Of a stretch of 64,000 bases of DNA, positions 26,488 through 37,319 are shown piece by piece. Where the stretch lies: assembly GCF_016745275.1 (NCBI RefSeq), contig NZ_JADOEP010000005.1, positions 153,944 to 217,943 on the forward strand. The letters are read 5' to 3'. Made by a program: the position numbers and the translations under genes. Each line of letters starts with the position of its first letter. Positions within the stretch are counted from its first letter, which is position 1. The notes under the pieces were generated by a model. That model searched no databases. It was given only the letters and a program-made list of their open reading frames with translations, and was not told the DNA's origin. This DNA comes from Enterococcus sp. BWB1-3. Its GTDB lineage: Bacteria > Bacillota > Bacilli > Lactobacillales > Enterococcaceae.

Positions 26488-29400
26488 TTGGTTTATTTTA
26501 AATCGAAAGAAAGAACATTCCTTTTTATATGTGCACATCATTTAGTAATAGATGGTGTTTCTTGGAGAATTTTACTGGATGATTTTCTTGTATTGAAGAA
26601 TCAGCTGAAGTTAGGACAACAATTAAAGCTGCCATACCAAACATTGAGTTATCGTCAATGGTTGAAGGCGTTGAAAGATCATGGAGACAAAGAATCTGTT
26701 CATTCAGAAACCAATTACTGGGAAAACATTGAGGCAGAAATTAAAGAAGGAAAACTAATTTCTTTACGCCAGAATAAATCAGGAATAACCTCTTCATTCA
26801 AAAATCAGCCACTGTTTTTGGATGCTGAATTAACTGGGAAACTTCTGGAACAATGCAACGCTGAACAGGATATTCAAATAAATGATCTCTTGCTGACAGC
26901 ATTGAGCTTCGCGATGGATAAAACAACAGGGCAGAAGAAGTTAGCGATAAACCTTGAAGGTCATGGCCGTGAATCAATTGATCGAAATATACGGATAGAC
27001 CGAACAATTGGGTGGTTTACAACTATTTATCCTGTAGTTCTAAATTGCAAAGCGTCAAACATTCAAGAGCTTTTGTCGAAAACACGTTTAAATTTGAGGG
27101 AAATCCCTAAAAAAGGCTTTAACTATGGGGTACTTAAATATTGTTCTGAAAAATTAGTTCCAAAGTCAGCAGCGGATTGTTCGTTCAATTTTATGGGAAG
27201 TATGGACGTTCATTCAAACGAGCTGACAATGTCTCTTTATGATACAGGAAGAACTATGGCAGAAGAAAATAATTTATGGTCACCGTTAAACTTTAATGGC
27301 GTAATTCAGAACAATTGTCTGCGGTTTGATATTGATTTTGATCAGACGTATTTTTCCCAAGACTTCATCGAACGATTGATTCAGTCTTTCAAAACAGCCT
27401 TGTATCTTTTAGCTGGTTCAGATTTCGATGGTCAGGAGAAACAGATTTTTCCATTAACTCCAGCACAAGAAGGTCTTCTGTTTCAGAAACTGAGTGATGA
27501 AAGCTCTGAAGCATACTCTACTCAGACGATGTTTGAGGTTGTGGGAGAATCTCCTGATATTGATCAATTAAAGGAAGCGATTTCCTGCCTGGCGATCAAG
27601 CATCACGCTCTGTCTTTTAAAGTTGTTAAAGATGAATCTCAGGAATATGGACAGTGTCTTGAAGAAGGCCAACTGATCGAAGTAAAAGAGTATGACTATT
27701 CAAGGTCGTCTCAGGCAGTAGAGGAAGTTCTGACGATGGTATCATCATCAGAACTGAATCGGGAATTTTTATTGGAAGAAGGAAATCTTTTTAGGGTTTC
27801 GATTGTTCTTGCGCCAGAAGAACGGATATTCTTATTATTCAATTTTCATCATATAGTTTTCGATGGTTGGTCATTATCCAACTTACTACTTACATTGTCA
27901 GAGCTGTATCAGTTTAATATGAACCGACAATTCCAAAGCTCAGAGGAATATCTAGCTGAATCAGATAAGTATGAAGAATTTTTAACTCATATAAAAGCAC
28001 AGGATGATGGAGAAAAAAAAGTATACTGGACAAAATTGTTAGAGGGCTACGACAGTCCATCAGATTTTAAGTTGCTGGAAACAGAAGTTCAGACAGAAAA
28101 GACCCATGAGAGTGAACGACTGACCGTTTCTCCACATTTATATGAAAGTCTTAGCCAGATGAGCGTCCAATCATCGGTTACTAAGAATACAATAATGGAA
28201 GTAGTATGGGGTCTCTTGCTTCAAAAATATAATTATACAAATGATGCTGTGTTTGGAAAGGTAGTATCTGGGCGGAATTATCCAGTAAATAGAATTGGTG
28301 AAATTGTTGGTATGTTAATCAATACAATTCCAATCCGAATTTGTTCAAAAGAAGATGAGAATATTTCTGAATTAATTCAACACACACAGCAGCAGTCTTT
28401 TGACAGTCAAGATTTTCATGGATCAAGTTTAGCCTCTATTCAGCAATGGCTAAATAGAGATACTCCCTTAATTTCAACTATTTATTCTTATTCAAGCTTC
28501 GTAGTGGAAAATCAGCTTTTTCCACTGAGTGAAAAGACCGATCTGAAGATTCATGGTGGTTTAGAAAAAGTGAATTATGATATAGCCTGTTCTGTATATG
28601 ATAACAGTGACTCAATGTCGATTCAATTAACCTATAATCCACAAAAGTTTGAATCAAGTACGATTAAAAATATTTTATCTACCATGGAAAATATATTGGA
28701 GTTTTTATGTGTCTATCCAACAGCTAAAGTAAGTGAAATTCAGGTTTTAAATCAAGAACAATTAACAGATCTTTACTTTAACAGTGAAGCAGAAAGTGTA
28801 GAAGTCTCTATGGATACTATTCCGAAAGAGATAACCAAGCGGGCAATTGAAAATCCTGAGAAGACAGCTATCCATTTTTCTGATCAGAGAATAACATTTC
28901 GTGAGCTTGATGAACGAAGCAATGCAGTAGCAAATGCTCTTTTATCGAAAGGCATAAAACTAGAGGACAAGGTTGGTATTTTCTTGCCGAAAACGCCTTT
29001 TACAATAATTGCTATACTCGGAGTAATGAAAGCCGGTGCTTGTTGTGTAACTATGGACTCTGCAACACCATTGGAACGTGTTGCTTATCAGATGCAGGAT
29101 GCAGAAGCAGCCTTTCTCATTTCTGATCAAACTATTTTGTCAACTGGTGTTGAAGTAATCTTGCCAGAACAATTTAATTTAACTATTGGAGTAAAAGCAC
29201 CAAATGTCAGCCTGACAAAAAATAATTTAGCTTACGTTTTGTATACGTCAGGCTCGACTGGTAAACCTAAAGGTTCTCTCATTGAATATGCTGGGTTAAT
29301 GAATCTATTTGATTACATCGGTGTGAAGTATCAATTAAACAAAGAAGCTAGAGTTTTGCAGTATGCCAGTCTGTCATTTGACGCGTCATTGCTGGAGATA

Positions 29401-31833
29401 TTTGGTGCATTAGTAAACAATGCAGAATTGGTCGTTGTACCGGAAGAGGATCGAAAATCACCAGAAGAAATTGTACGTCTGATTAGGGAAAAGGAAGTGA
29501 CCTTTGCTTTGATTCCGCCTGCGATGATGAGCTGTTTCCAACCGGAAGATTTTCCGACTTTGAAATTTGTGATGAATGCTGGAGAAGAGGCCAGTCCGGA
29601 AATTGCTAGGGCATGGAGTCAAAAAATGAATTATATCAATGGTTATGGTCCAAGTGAGGCAACTATTTGGACAACAGATTGGAATGCATACAGACTGCAG
29701 CAAGACATTCAAAAATGCCCGATAGGTAAGCCTATTCAAAATGTAAGTGTGCATATTTTAAATGGACAGGTACCAGTGGGAAATGATATTCCAGGTGAAT
29801 TGTGCATTTCCGGTATCAGCCTTTCAAGGGGGTATTTAAATCGTAAAGAACTGAATGAGAAAGTATTTTTTGAAAATAAACTAGTTGCTGCAAACAGGAT
29901 TTATCGAACGGGTGATTTAGTACGCCGCCTTCCAGGAGGAGACATTGAATATCTGGGAAGAGTAGATCAACAGGTAAAGATTAGGGGGCATCGAATCGAA
30001 CTTTCGGAAATCGAAGAAGTTTTACAAAAAATACCGGGAATTGATCAGGCAGCTTGCTGTGTGGTTACCGACAATAACGCTAAGCGCTTGGTTGCCTATC
30101 TAATTTCGACATCAGTATTATCTTTACCGGAGATTCGTTCATATCTTTTGAAAAAAATTCCTAAATATATGGTGCCGGATCGTTTTGTTGAATTTGAAGA
30201 GATTCCAACTACACAAAATGGTAAAACCGATAGGAAGTCATTAGAAGCGTTGGGATTTCCAAATGTTAAATCAGAAAAAAGAGAAGAAATGACTACTGAA
30301 GAAAAAGAAATATGTGATTTTTTTGAAACTGTTTCAGGCAGTAAAATATTTAGCATGGATCAACCACTTTCAGACATTATTGGAGATTCAATTAGTGCGA
30401 TGAAAGCTGCTGCCAAGCTGAAAAAAGCAGGATATGAAATTAGTATAAAGGATTTACTTGATGGAAAAACAACCAGAGAATTAAGTTTAAGAAAGAATAA
30501 TATATGCTTAGTAGAAATCGAAGAGAAGGGGATGGACAGTATGAATAAAAAAGAGCCGATGTCAGAACTTGATATTCAATATAAAGAAGACATCAGCTGT
30601 AAGGTCCCAATCGACATCTACAAGGCGACAAGAATGCAGGCATGGATCCATCAGCAACCTTCAACGGTTTCTGGTGCGATTATAGATTTGCAGGGAGAGT
30701 ATACTGATGACGCCGTTGAGCACGCTATAAGAAACGTGATTCAGCACAATGGTGTTTTAAGAAGCTCATACCGCTATATAAACCATGAGCTGTTCATCAA
30801 TGAGTATTCTGCATCTGACAACTGGAAAGTATCTATTGTTGATCTAAGTAGCTGTGGCATTGAAGAAGTTGATAGAATCTATCTTCAAGAACAACGGCGC
30901 TTTGATTGTAATGAGATTTTTTGCTCAGAAGAATTAGCATCAGAATTGATTGTTTTTAAAGAGAAGTTTGGTCATTATCGTGTCTATTTGAGAATCCAGC
31001 ATATTCTGTGGGATGCACGATCTGCAGAAATATTCGAAGAACAGATAAGAGGATGTCTTGAGACTCCGAGTATCCCATTAAAAGAAGCACCTGGTTATAA
31101 GCAATATGTAGATACGGTTCAGGCACATTCATTAAGTGGTCATTCTTCAAAAGTCTATCATGAAGAGCTGCCTATGGAGCAATTCAAAAGAGCCAGTCAA
31201 CTTCACAAAGGGAGAAGGGAAGAAAAAAATTCAGACACATTATCGACAATTGTCATTACACCATCTATGAAAACAGAAGACTCTCTACTTACTAATCTTT
31301 GGGGAGTGCTCGGAAAAATTATTTTGAGCTATGACAGACAATTTGATAAGACAAGATCAAATGCAAAAAATAGTCCGGCGTTTATCTTATATCATGGACG
31401 CAGCGGGAAAACAGAGATGTTTAAGCATACGATGGGATTGTTTTTGGAGTTAGTACCAATTTTAGTTTCTGATCAAAATGTGGAAATATTAGATATCTCT
31501 TTAAAATCGCAATTAGAGACCTATAAAAGTTTAAAAAAACATATATGTATTGATTTCTTAGAATATTTGAGCTTTTTAGAAACCGGAGCAGGAGAATGTT
31601 TTGATTACGATCATATTCCTGTACTGAATTTCCTGGGAATTTATGATTTTTTAGATGAAAGTGATGCATTTTCAAATACACAGATGAAACGATTGAAAAA
31701 AAGCACCAGTAATCATGCGTTGATTGTTTCTGTTAAGAACGAGGCAATTCAAATCAGCATGTATGCAAATGAAGATAGGGCAATGGCTGTAAAAAATGAG
31801 ATAGAAAAAGAAATGAATATGATGGAGGTATAA
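26488..31833 (+). pseudogene. NRPS, second fragment: C/E (partial)-C-A-T-C-like
   Basis: The native frame can be followed upstream of the nominal start to about 26380 (reading Y-F-Y-E-L-G-E-S-G-I-G-Q-E-I), so this is the rest of the disrupted synthetase, not a separate gene; no ribosome site precedes it. Domains: C/epimerisation-like piece with H17-H18-LVI-D22-G23; C domain (about 320-760) with H454-H455-IVF-D459-G460; A domain (about 780-1285) with YTSGSTGKPKG and the downstream cores complete; carrier domain with GDS, Ser1301; C-terminal C-like domain (about 1380-1781) with Q1504-H1505-ILW-D1509-A1510 replacing HHxxxDG. There is no thioesterase. By motif comparison with GrsA the A pocket reads roughly D-A-L-A-M-A-G-I-W-K, hydrophobic or aromatic, low certainty. 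Confidence 0.8.
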
Positions 31834-31836
31834 AAA

Positions 31837-32571
31837 ATGTCGAAAATAGTTGAAATTAAAGAAGTGTACAAGACAATAAACAAAGAAGAGGTGTTAAGTA
31901 ATATTGATTTGGAAATTGAGGAAGGGGAAATTTACGGATTTTTAGGTCCAAATGGAGCAGGGAAAACAACATTGATGAAGTGTATGCTGACTCTGGCAAG
32001 TACAACTGCTGGAGAAATAAAAATTTTCGGTAAAGATTTAGCTGTTAGTCGGGAAGAAATTCTAAAGAATGTGGGCAGTATTATTGAAACACCTATTTTT
32101 TATGAAAATTGTACAGCAAAACAGATTTTAGAACTGCATGCTAAATATATGGGCACTGATGCCAAGTCAGATATTCCCGTAGTACTTGAATTAGTTGGTC
32201 TTCAAAATAATAAAAAACTTGTAAAAGAATTTTCATTGGGAATGCGCCAACGTTTAGGGTTAGCCAGAGCATTGCTGACTAAGCCTAAGCTATTGATTTT
32301 GGACGAACCGATTAATGGTTTGGATCCAGTCGGTGTACAGGAGATTCGAAACACATTACGCTATCTTTCAAAAGAAAAAGGCATGACAATTTTTATTTCA
32401 AGCCATATTTTATCAGAGATTTCTCATATTGCTGATACCATTGGTGTGATAAAGAATGGGCGTATGATTGAACAAGTATCAATGAAAAAACTAAAACGTG
32501 AAAATATTGATCTGGAGGAATATTTCCTTTCTCATTTTCAGGGGAATACACCAAAAGCAGTAAATTACTAG
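31837..32571 (+). CDS. ABC transporter ATPase, BcrA-like
   Basis: A 244-residue ATPase with Walker A GPNGAGKTT (about residue 38), signature SLGMRQRLGLARALL, Walker B LLILDEPINGLDP and the His-switch SSHIL. It is of the lantibiotic/bacitracin immunity type. It most likely pairs with the ABC-2 permease at the other side of the NRPS genes. GGAGGT precedes the ATG, three bases after the NRPS stop. Role: export of or protection from the NRPS product. Confidence 0.9.
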   Translation: MSKIVEIKEVYKTINKEEVLSNIDLEIEEGEIYGFLGPNGAGKTTLMKCMLTLASTTAGEIKIFGKDLAVSREEILKNVGSIIETPIFYENCTAKQILELHAKYMGTDAKSDIPVVLELVGLQNNKKLVKEFSLGMRQRLGLARALLTKPKLLILDEPINGLDPVGVQEIRNTLRYLSKEKGMTIFISSHILSEISHIADTIGVIKNGRMIEQVSMKKLKRENIDLEEYFLSHFQGNTPKAVNY

Positions 32572-32589
32572 GATGTGGAGTAGAAAATC

Positions 32590-34275
32590 ATGAAAAAACT
32601 AATACAGGGATATAAAGTTCCGTTCTATCTGTTTACACTGTTCAATATGTTGGTACCATTAACAAATGTAGCATTTGCATATTCGATTAAGTTTATCATT
32701 GATGCTGGGATGTCAAACAATCAATCTGCATTAACAAGATCAATAGTGTTTGGCATAGGGGTTATCTTGCTATATGCAATGTTGAACTATCTGGCATTTC
32801 ATTACAGGAATAAATTAGTTGAGAAACTGATGAACAATTACAACAATCATGTATTTAAAACTATTCTGGATAAGGACTACAAAGATTTTTCCAGTGAAAA
32901 TTCAGGGAAATTCATCTCTATGTTGACAGATAATATGAATAAGGTGGAAGAAGATTATCTGCTGCAGTTCTTTAATATTACTAGAAATATTTCTTTAATG
33001 GTCTTCTCTCTGGCAGCAATGTTTGTTGGGAATTGGTTGTTGACGGTTTTTGTAATAGTTGCCTGCATTATCCCTATGATAATCAGTGGGGGAGTTGGGA
33101 AAAAAGCAATGGATCTACAGAAAGAGGGTCTATGTTCAGAACAAAGATATGTTGCAAAAATTAAAGATATCTTGTTAGGTTTCTTAGTTGTAAAAAGCTT
33201 TAATATCAAAGATACTATCACAACTGATTTTATCCAAGAAAGAGAACGTCTATCCAAAGTTAAATCAATGAAAGATACAGTTGATTCGATTGCTCGAGTG
33301 ATTTCAGAATTATCAGGGATGCTTGTTTTCCTTGTAGCTTTTGGAGGCGGGATGTACATGGTATTCAATGGTAATTCAACGATGGGAAGTGTTACAGCAA
33401 TTGTTCAACTAGTAAACTTTGTTGTTATGCCACTAAATGAACTGGGAGTTGGATTCAGCAAATTCAAGCAAGGGCAGGTAACGTTGAGCACTATTGATTT
33501 TGACGATCAGGCTCAACCAGATAAAGGGAAAAAGAAAGATCAGTTTACAAATGTTATTGAATTTAAAAATGTTGATTTTTCTTATACATCAGATGAAAAG
33601 CAAAAGGCATTATCTGATGTTTCATTTAAAGTTGAGCGAGGTGAAAAAATTGCGCTGGTTGGGACATCTGGAAGTGGGAAAACAACATTAATGAATTTAC
33701 TTCTGCGCTTCTATGATGCAAAATCTGGGGAAATCGCAATAGATAGTGATGATATTGAAGAACTGTCGTTAGAAAGTGTCTATAATCTGATGACGGTCGT
33801 GCAGCAAGATGTCTATGTATTTGATGACACATTAAGAGCTAATATTACATTGAATGAACAATTTTCTGAAGAAAGTATCTATGAAGCGGTACGCCTTTCA
33901 GGATTATCTGAATTCGTTGAAAAAAATGATCAGGGACTAGATTCATTATGTGGTGAAAACGGTTCTTTGCTTTCAGGAGGACAAAAACAACGTCTTTCTA
34001 TTGCACGTTCCCTAATAAGGCGAACGCCTATCCTGTTGCTGGATGAAGCTACTTCTTCATTAGACAACCAGACAACGCTGGAAATAGAAAATTCAATTTT
34101 GGATATTCAAGATTTGACCGCATTGATTATTACACATAAGCTGAACGAATCTTCGTTGAAGAAATATGATCGAATTCTGTTTATGAAAAATGGGAAAATC
34201 ATAGAACATGGCCATTTTGAGCAATTAATAAAGAACCAAGGAGAATTTTACAATTTATTCCAGCTTGCAGCTTAA
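32590..34275 (+). CDS. ABC exporter, fused membrane and ATPase domains
   Basis: A 561-residue half-transporter. Residues about 1-310 form the six-helix membrane domain. The C-terminal ATPase has Walker A GTSGSGKTT (about 356), signature LSGGQKQR and Walker B ILLLDEATS, complete. It acts as a homodimer, or as a heterodimer with another half-transporter, of the MsbA/LmrA type that exports lipids or lipopeptides. ATG with TGGAG upstream, in the same transcript as the NRPS. There is no peptidase domain, so it is not a bacteriocin-leader exporter. Confidence 0.85.
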   Translation: MKKLIQGYKVPFYLFTLFNMLVPLTNVAFAYSIKFIIDAGMSNNQSALTRSIVFGIGVILLYAMLNYLAFHYRNKLVEKLMNNYNNHVFKTILDKDYKDFSSENSGKFISMLTDNMNKVEEDYLLQFFNITRNISLMVFSLAAMFVGNWLLTVFVIVACIIPMIISGGVGKKAMDLQKEGLCSEQRYVAKIKDILLGFLVVKSFNIKDTITTDFIQERERLSKVKSMKDTVDSIARVISELSGMLVFLVAFGGGMYMVFNGNSTMGSVTAIVQLVNFVVMPLNELGVGFSKFKQGQVTLSTIDFDDQAQPDKGKKKDQFTNVIEFKNVDFSYTSDEKQKALSDVSFKVERGEKIALVGTSGSGKTTLMNLLLRFYDAKSGEIAIDSDDIEELSLESVYNLMTVVQQDVYVFDDTLRANITLNEQFSEESIYEAVRLSGLSEFVEKNDQGLDSLCGENGSLLSGGQKQRLSIARSLIRRTPILLLDEATSSLDNQTTLEIENSILDIQDLTALIITHKLNESSLKKYDRILFMKNGKIIEHGHFEQLIKNQGEFYNLFQLAA

Positions 34276-34316
34276 AAAATTTGAGAGATACAGGATGAGA
34301 TTAGAGGTAATCAATA

Positions 34317-35003
34317 ATGAAAATTTACGCGGTAAATATCAACAATTGCCATCTGAATAATCAAGATCTAAAACAGCATCTTCCTGAAAAAGCAGTAAAA
34401 AGTATTGCACGTTACAAAAATCCAATCGATTATCGGCGTTCACTGATTGCGTACGCAGTTTTGTTTGCAATCTGTGAACAGACTCAAGAGATATCCAGAG
34501 AATTGGTTCTTGAGAAAAATGAATATGGCAAACCGTTTTTTCAAGACCTTCCCAATTACTCGTTCAATATTTCTCATTCTAAAGACTGGATTGTCCTTGC
34601 TGTCAGCTCTGCTGAGGTAGGTATTGATATTGAGTATAATGAACCATTTGATCATGATGAAGTTGTGGAATCCTTTTTTGCAGAATCAGAGAAACAATTC
34701 TTTTTTAGAACCATTACAAATCAGGAAACTAAAGTATTTTATAGATTTTGGACGTTAAAGGAAAGCTATATAAAAGCTGTTGGTAAAGGTATGACAGTAA
34801 AACTGGATTCTTTCTCTATTGAATTATGGAATCGACCGATTTCTATAAATAACGATAAAAGATTTGAGTTATTGGAAATACCATTTGTCGATGATTATAC
34901 GCTGTCTGTTTGTTTTGAAAAAGGGGAAAAAATAGAAGCACCAAAAATATTAAATATAGCGTATTTAATAAGCGGAAAAATTTCTGAAAAAGAAATAGCT
35001 TGA
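34317..35003 (+). CDS. Sfp-type 4'-phosphopantetheinyl transferase (NRPS side)
   Basis: A 228-residue enzyme that would attach the phosphopantetheine arm to carrier domains. It has FNISHSKDWIVLAVS, GIDIEYNEP (Mg-binding Asp/Glu) and FWTLKESYIKAVGKGM (KExxxKA), all key residues present. It is the last gene of the NRPS operon. A second, different PPTase lies in the polyketide cluster. AGAGGTAA precedes the ATG. Confidence 0.9.
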   Translation: MKIYAVNINNCHLNNQDLKQHLPEKAVKSIARYKNPIDYRRSLIAYAVLFAICEQTQEISRELVLEKNEYGKPFFQDLPNYSFNISHSKDWIVLAVSSAEVGIDIEYNEPFDHDEVVESFFAESEKQFFFRTITNQETKVFYRFWTLKESYIKAVGKGMTVKLDSFSIELWNRPISINNDKRFELLEIPFVDDYTLSVCFEKGEKIEAPKILNIAYLISGKISEKEIA

Positions 35004-35052
35004 TTAATGAAACAGAAGTAAATAGCTAAAGGAATATCATGAAAATTATAAT

Positions 35053-36302
35053 TTAGAAGAGTCTGGGACAATAGTCCGTCCTCAAAAAAGAAAACACGCT
35101 AAAGAAAACACGCTCGATTTTGGCAATAATCATCAAAATCGAGCGTGTTCTTTCTTTTTTACGTGTCTTCCTCTCCATATATTTTCCCAATTTCCTCAAA
35201 TTTAGTGCCATTAGTGCCAAGCCAATGTCAATCTTCGCCCCTTGTTTCCCTCGTAAGTGGAAACGATGGAACGCCAATTGAGCCTTTAGATGACCAAATA
35301 CAGGTTCGACATCGATTTTTCGTTTCCTATAAATCGAACCTGTTTTTTCATCTAAAAGCCTCTTCTTGCACTCTGCTTTGAAATATCGCCATGAATTGTT
35401 GACTAAGATTTGTCGCTTTCGATCACTTTTGGCTTTCGTACATTGACTGCGAATGGGACATGCCCGACAATTCTCACATTCATAGACTTTGAAATCTCTG
35501 ACAAACTCGCCCTTATCTTTTCTTCGACTATATCGTTTGAATGATACCGGACGCTTCGCTGGACAAATATATTCATCTTGTTCTTCAAGATAGAGCCAGT
35601 TTTCAACATTAAATGGATGATTCTTGTACTTTTTCTTGCTTTCTTTGTGGTAGCTGCCATAGGTAATCAAAGGCGTTTTATGTAAAACATCATGGATATA
35701 CATATAATTTTCTTCACTACCATAACCTACATCTGCCACAATATATTCAGGGAGTTCTTTGTGCTGCTCTAAAAAGTTGTCAAGGAATGGATTTAAGGTT
35801 TTTGTATCGGTTGGATTTGGAAAAAGATCATACGCCAGTACATACTGATTTTCTGTTGCGATTTGTAAGTTGCAGCCTGGCTTCAACTGTCCATGAATAT
35901 CGCTTCATTATCAATGACTTGATTGGTAATCAATTGACGTCGAAATAAGACAAATGTTTCAGCTAACAGGTGAGCAGTTGTCTCATGACTACGGAATCGA
36001 TTGATCGTACGATAGCTGACTTGTTCATGGTTCGCTAACCAACGCATACGGTAACTATCATCCAATAGAAATTCTATTTTCCTTCCAGAGAACACTCGTT
36101 GTGTATACGCATAAAGAATAATTTTTAACATCATTTTTGGATGATAGGCTGGGCGACCGAGTTGTTGTTCTAGTTGATTAAAGAGTGCTTGAGGAATCGT
36201 TTCAACTAAGGCATTCACCGCAAAAGCAACATCTGTTTCTGGAATATATTGTTCTATATCTAATGGTAAAGTTGTTTGATTAATGGTATAATTTTTAAAC
36301 AT
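35053..36302 (-). pseudogene. IS1182-family transposase with internal deletion and frameshift
   Basis: The N-terminal part (start at 36302, AAAGGAG upstream) reads through LPLDIEQYIPETD and LDDSYRMRWLANHE to EAIFMDS, then hits a stop. The C-terminal part resumes in another frame at GQLKPGCNLQIATENQYVLAYDLF and continues to the Cys-rich zinc region (CENCRACPIRSQC) and the final TDYCPRLF. Relative to the family, roughly 120 residues between these points are missing. The two sides share TGGACAG at the joint, suggesting deletion between short repeats. Not functional. Confidence 0.8.
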
Positions 36303-36370
36303 AAGGCACACTCCTTTTTGGTTGAGTTTAGTCACTTTAATCTTATAAGGTCGTGTGCTTTTTGATTAGC
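35053..36370 (-). mobile_element. IS1182-family insertion sequence, internally deleted
   Basis: GTCTGGGACA at the left end and an A/T-rich right end near AAGCACACGACC delimit the element approximately. The only gene is a broken transposase. It separates the NRPS operon from the regulator/protease pair and is one of three or four IS elements that break up this locus. Confidence 0.65.
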
Positions 36371-36502
36371 TGAATATACATTTGGCTGCAGTTAGAGATG
36401 AATACACCATTTGAAATGAAATCATTGAAGGGTTTATTAGGTTGAAATTCATCAAAAAATTTACAGGTTCTATTTTATTAAGATATTTTTTGAAATACGG
36501 AT

Positions 36503-37219
36503 TTACTTCTTTAAGAAAAAAACTATTTTTGTATAGTAGATTAAAAATATGATATAACAAATCGTTAAAATTGAAACAGCAACTAAATTAAGTTGGAAAG
36601 AACCCTCTAACGTTACAGAAGCAAAAATGTTAAATAGTGTATGAAAGGTGATTACGAGATAAATAGATTTTAAAGAATAATACAAAATTGCAAATACCGC
36701 ACCCAATAATAAAGCATTAATGATTTGTAAAAATACTAATAATGGAGCTGTTTCTGGATTTAAGCCGCTAGCGACATGAAGCAAACCAAATACAATACTT
36801 GAAAATAGAAGATAAACTTTAGGCTGTTTATCTTTTAAGAAGTAGAAAAATATACCTCTAAATAGAGATTCTTCAACGAAGCCAACTAAAATCATTTGAA
36901 TGATAATTAACAATAGTGTCGAAAAGGGCAGTGAAAAATTTATTCCTAAAATGATAGGTTGAATTAGAATGATTAAAGCAATAAAACTTAAAATAGATTT
37001 GCTGATATAGGTTTTTTCAAAGCCAAATTGTTCCAATGTAGAATCCTTTTTCTTCATATAGAAGAAAAGTAGAATGGCTAAAGATAAAAATGCTGCTATT
37101 TGAAATATAATAATACCATTATCATCTATTTTCAAAACCATACTAGCAGCAGAAAACAGACTAATGATTATTGTCAAACCTAGTGAGAAGCTAAGCAATT
37201 TAAGATATATTTTATTCAT
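36503..37219 (-). CDS. CPBP family intramembrane metalloprotease (CAAX-like)
   Basis: A 238-residue membrane protein with about seven hydrophobic segments and the Abi/CPBP motifs EESLFR (motif 1, EExxxR) and SIVFGLLH (motif 2, FxxxH). ATG 37219 was chosen because GGAGG lies seven bases upstream. In lactic acid bacteria such proteases often give immunity to bacteriocins or process small peptides. It is divergent from an Rgg-like regulator with an operator palindrome between them, so the regulator probably controls it. Confidence 0.8.
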   Translation of the reverse strand: MNKIYLKLLSFSLGLTIIISLFSAASMVLKIDDNGIIIFQIAAFLSLAILLFFYMKKKDSTLEQFGFEKTYISKSILSFIALIILIQPIILGINFSLPFSTLLLIIIQMILVGFVEESLFRGIFFYFLKDKQPKVYLLFSSIVFGLLHVASGLNPETAPLLVFLQIINALLLGAVFAILYYSLKSIYLVITFHTLFNIFASVTLEGSFQLNLVAVSILTICYIIFLIYYTKIVFFLKK

Positions 37220-37281
37220 GTTTATTCCTCCAAAATTTGTTTTTTCAAGTATATCATGGTAATTGGAAGAATAAACCACTA

Positions 37282-37303
37282 TAATTCCTGTATACAGGAA
37301 TTA
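37282..37303. promoter_or_regulatory. 22-bp perfect palindrome between protease and regulator
   Basis: TAATTCCTGTA-TACAGGAATTA is a perfect inverted repeat, 17 bp upstream of the regulator start and about 60 bp upstream of the protease start. It is the natural operator for the adjacent regulator. No -35/-10 pair stands out, but the repeat itself could hold -10-like AT-rich sequences. Confidence 0.75.
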
Positions 37304-37319
37304 ATGAAATGGAGAAAAA

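Noticed and set aside
26488..26520. Separate gene start for the second NRPS fragment at TTG 26488
   Set aside because: No ribosome site, the start would lie within a domain, and the native frame continues upstream.
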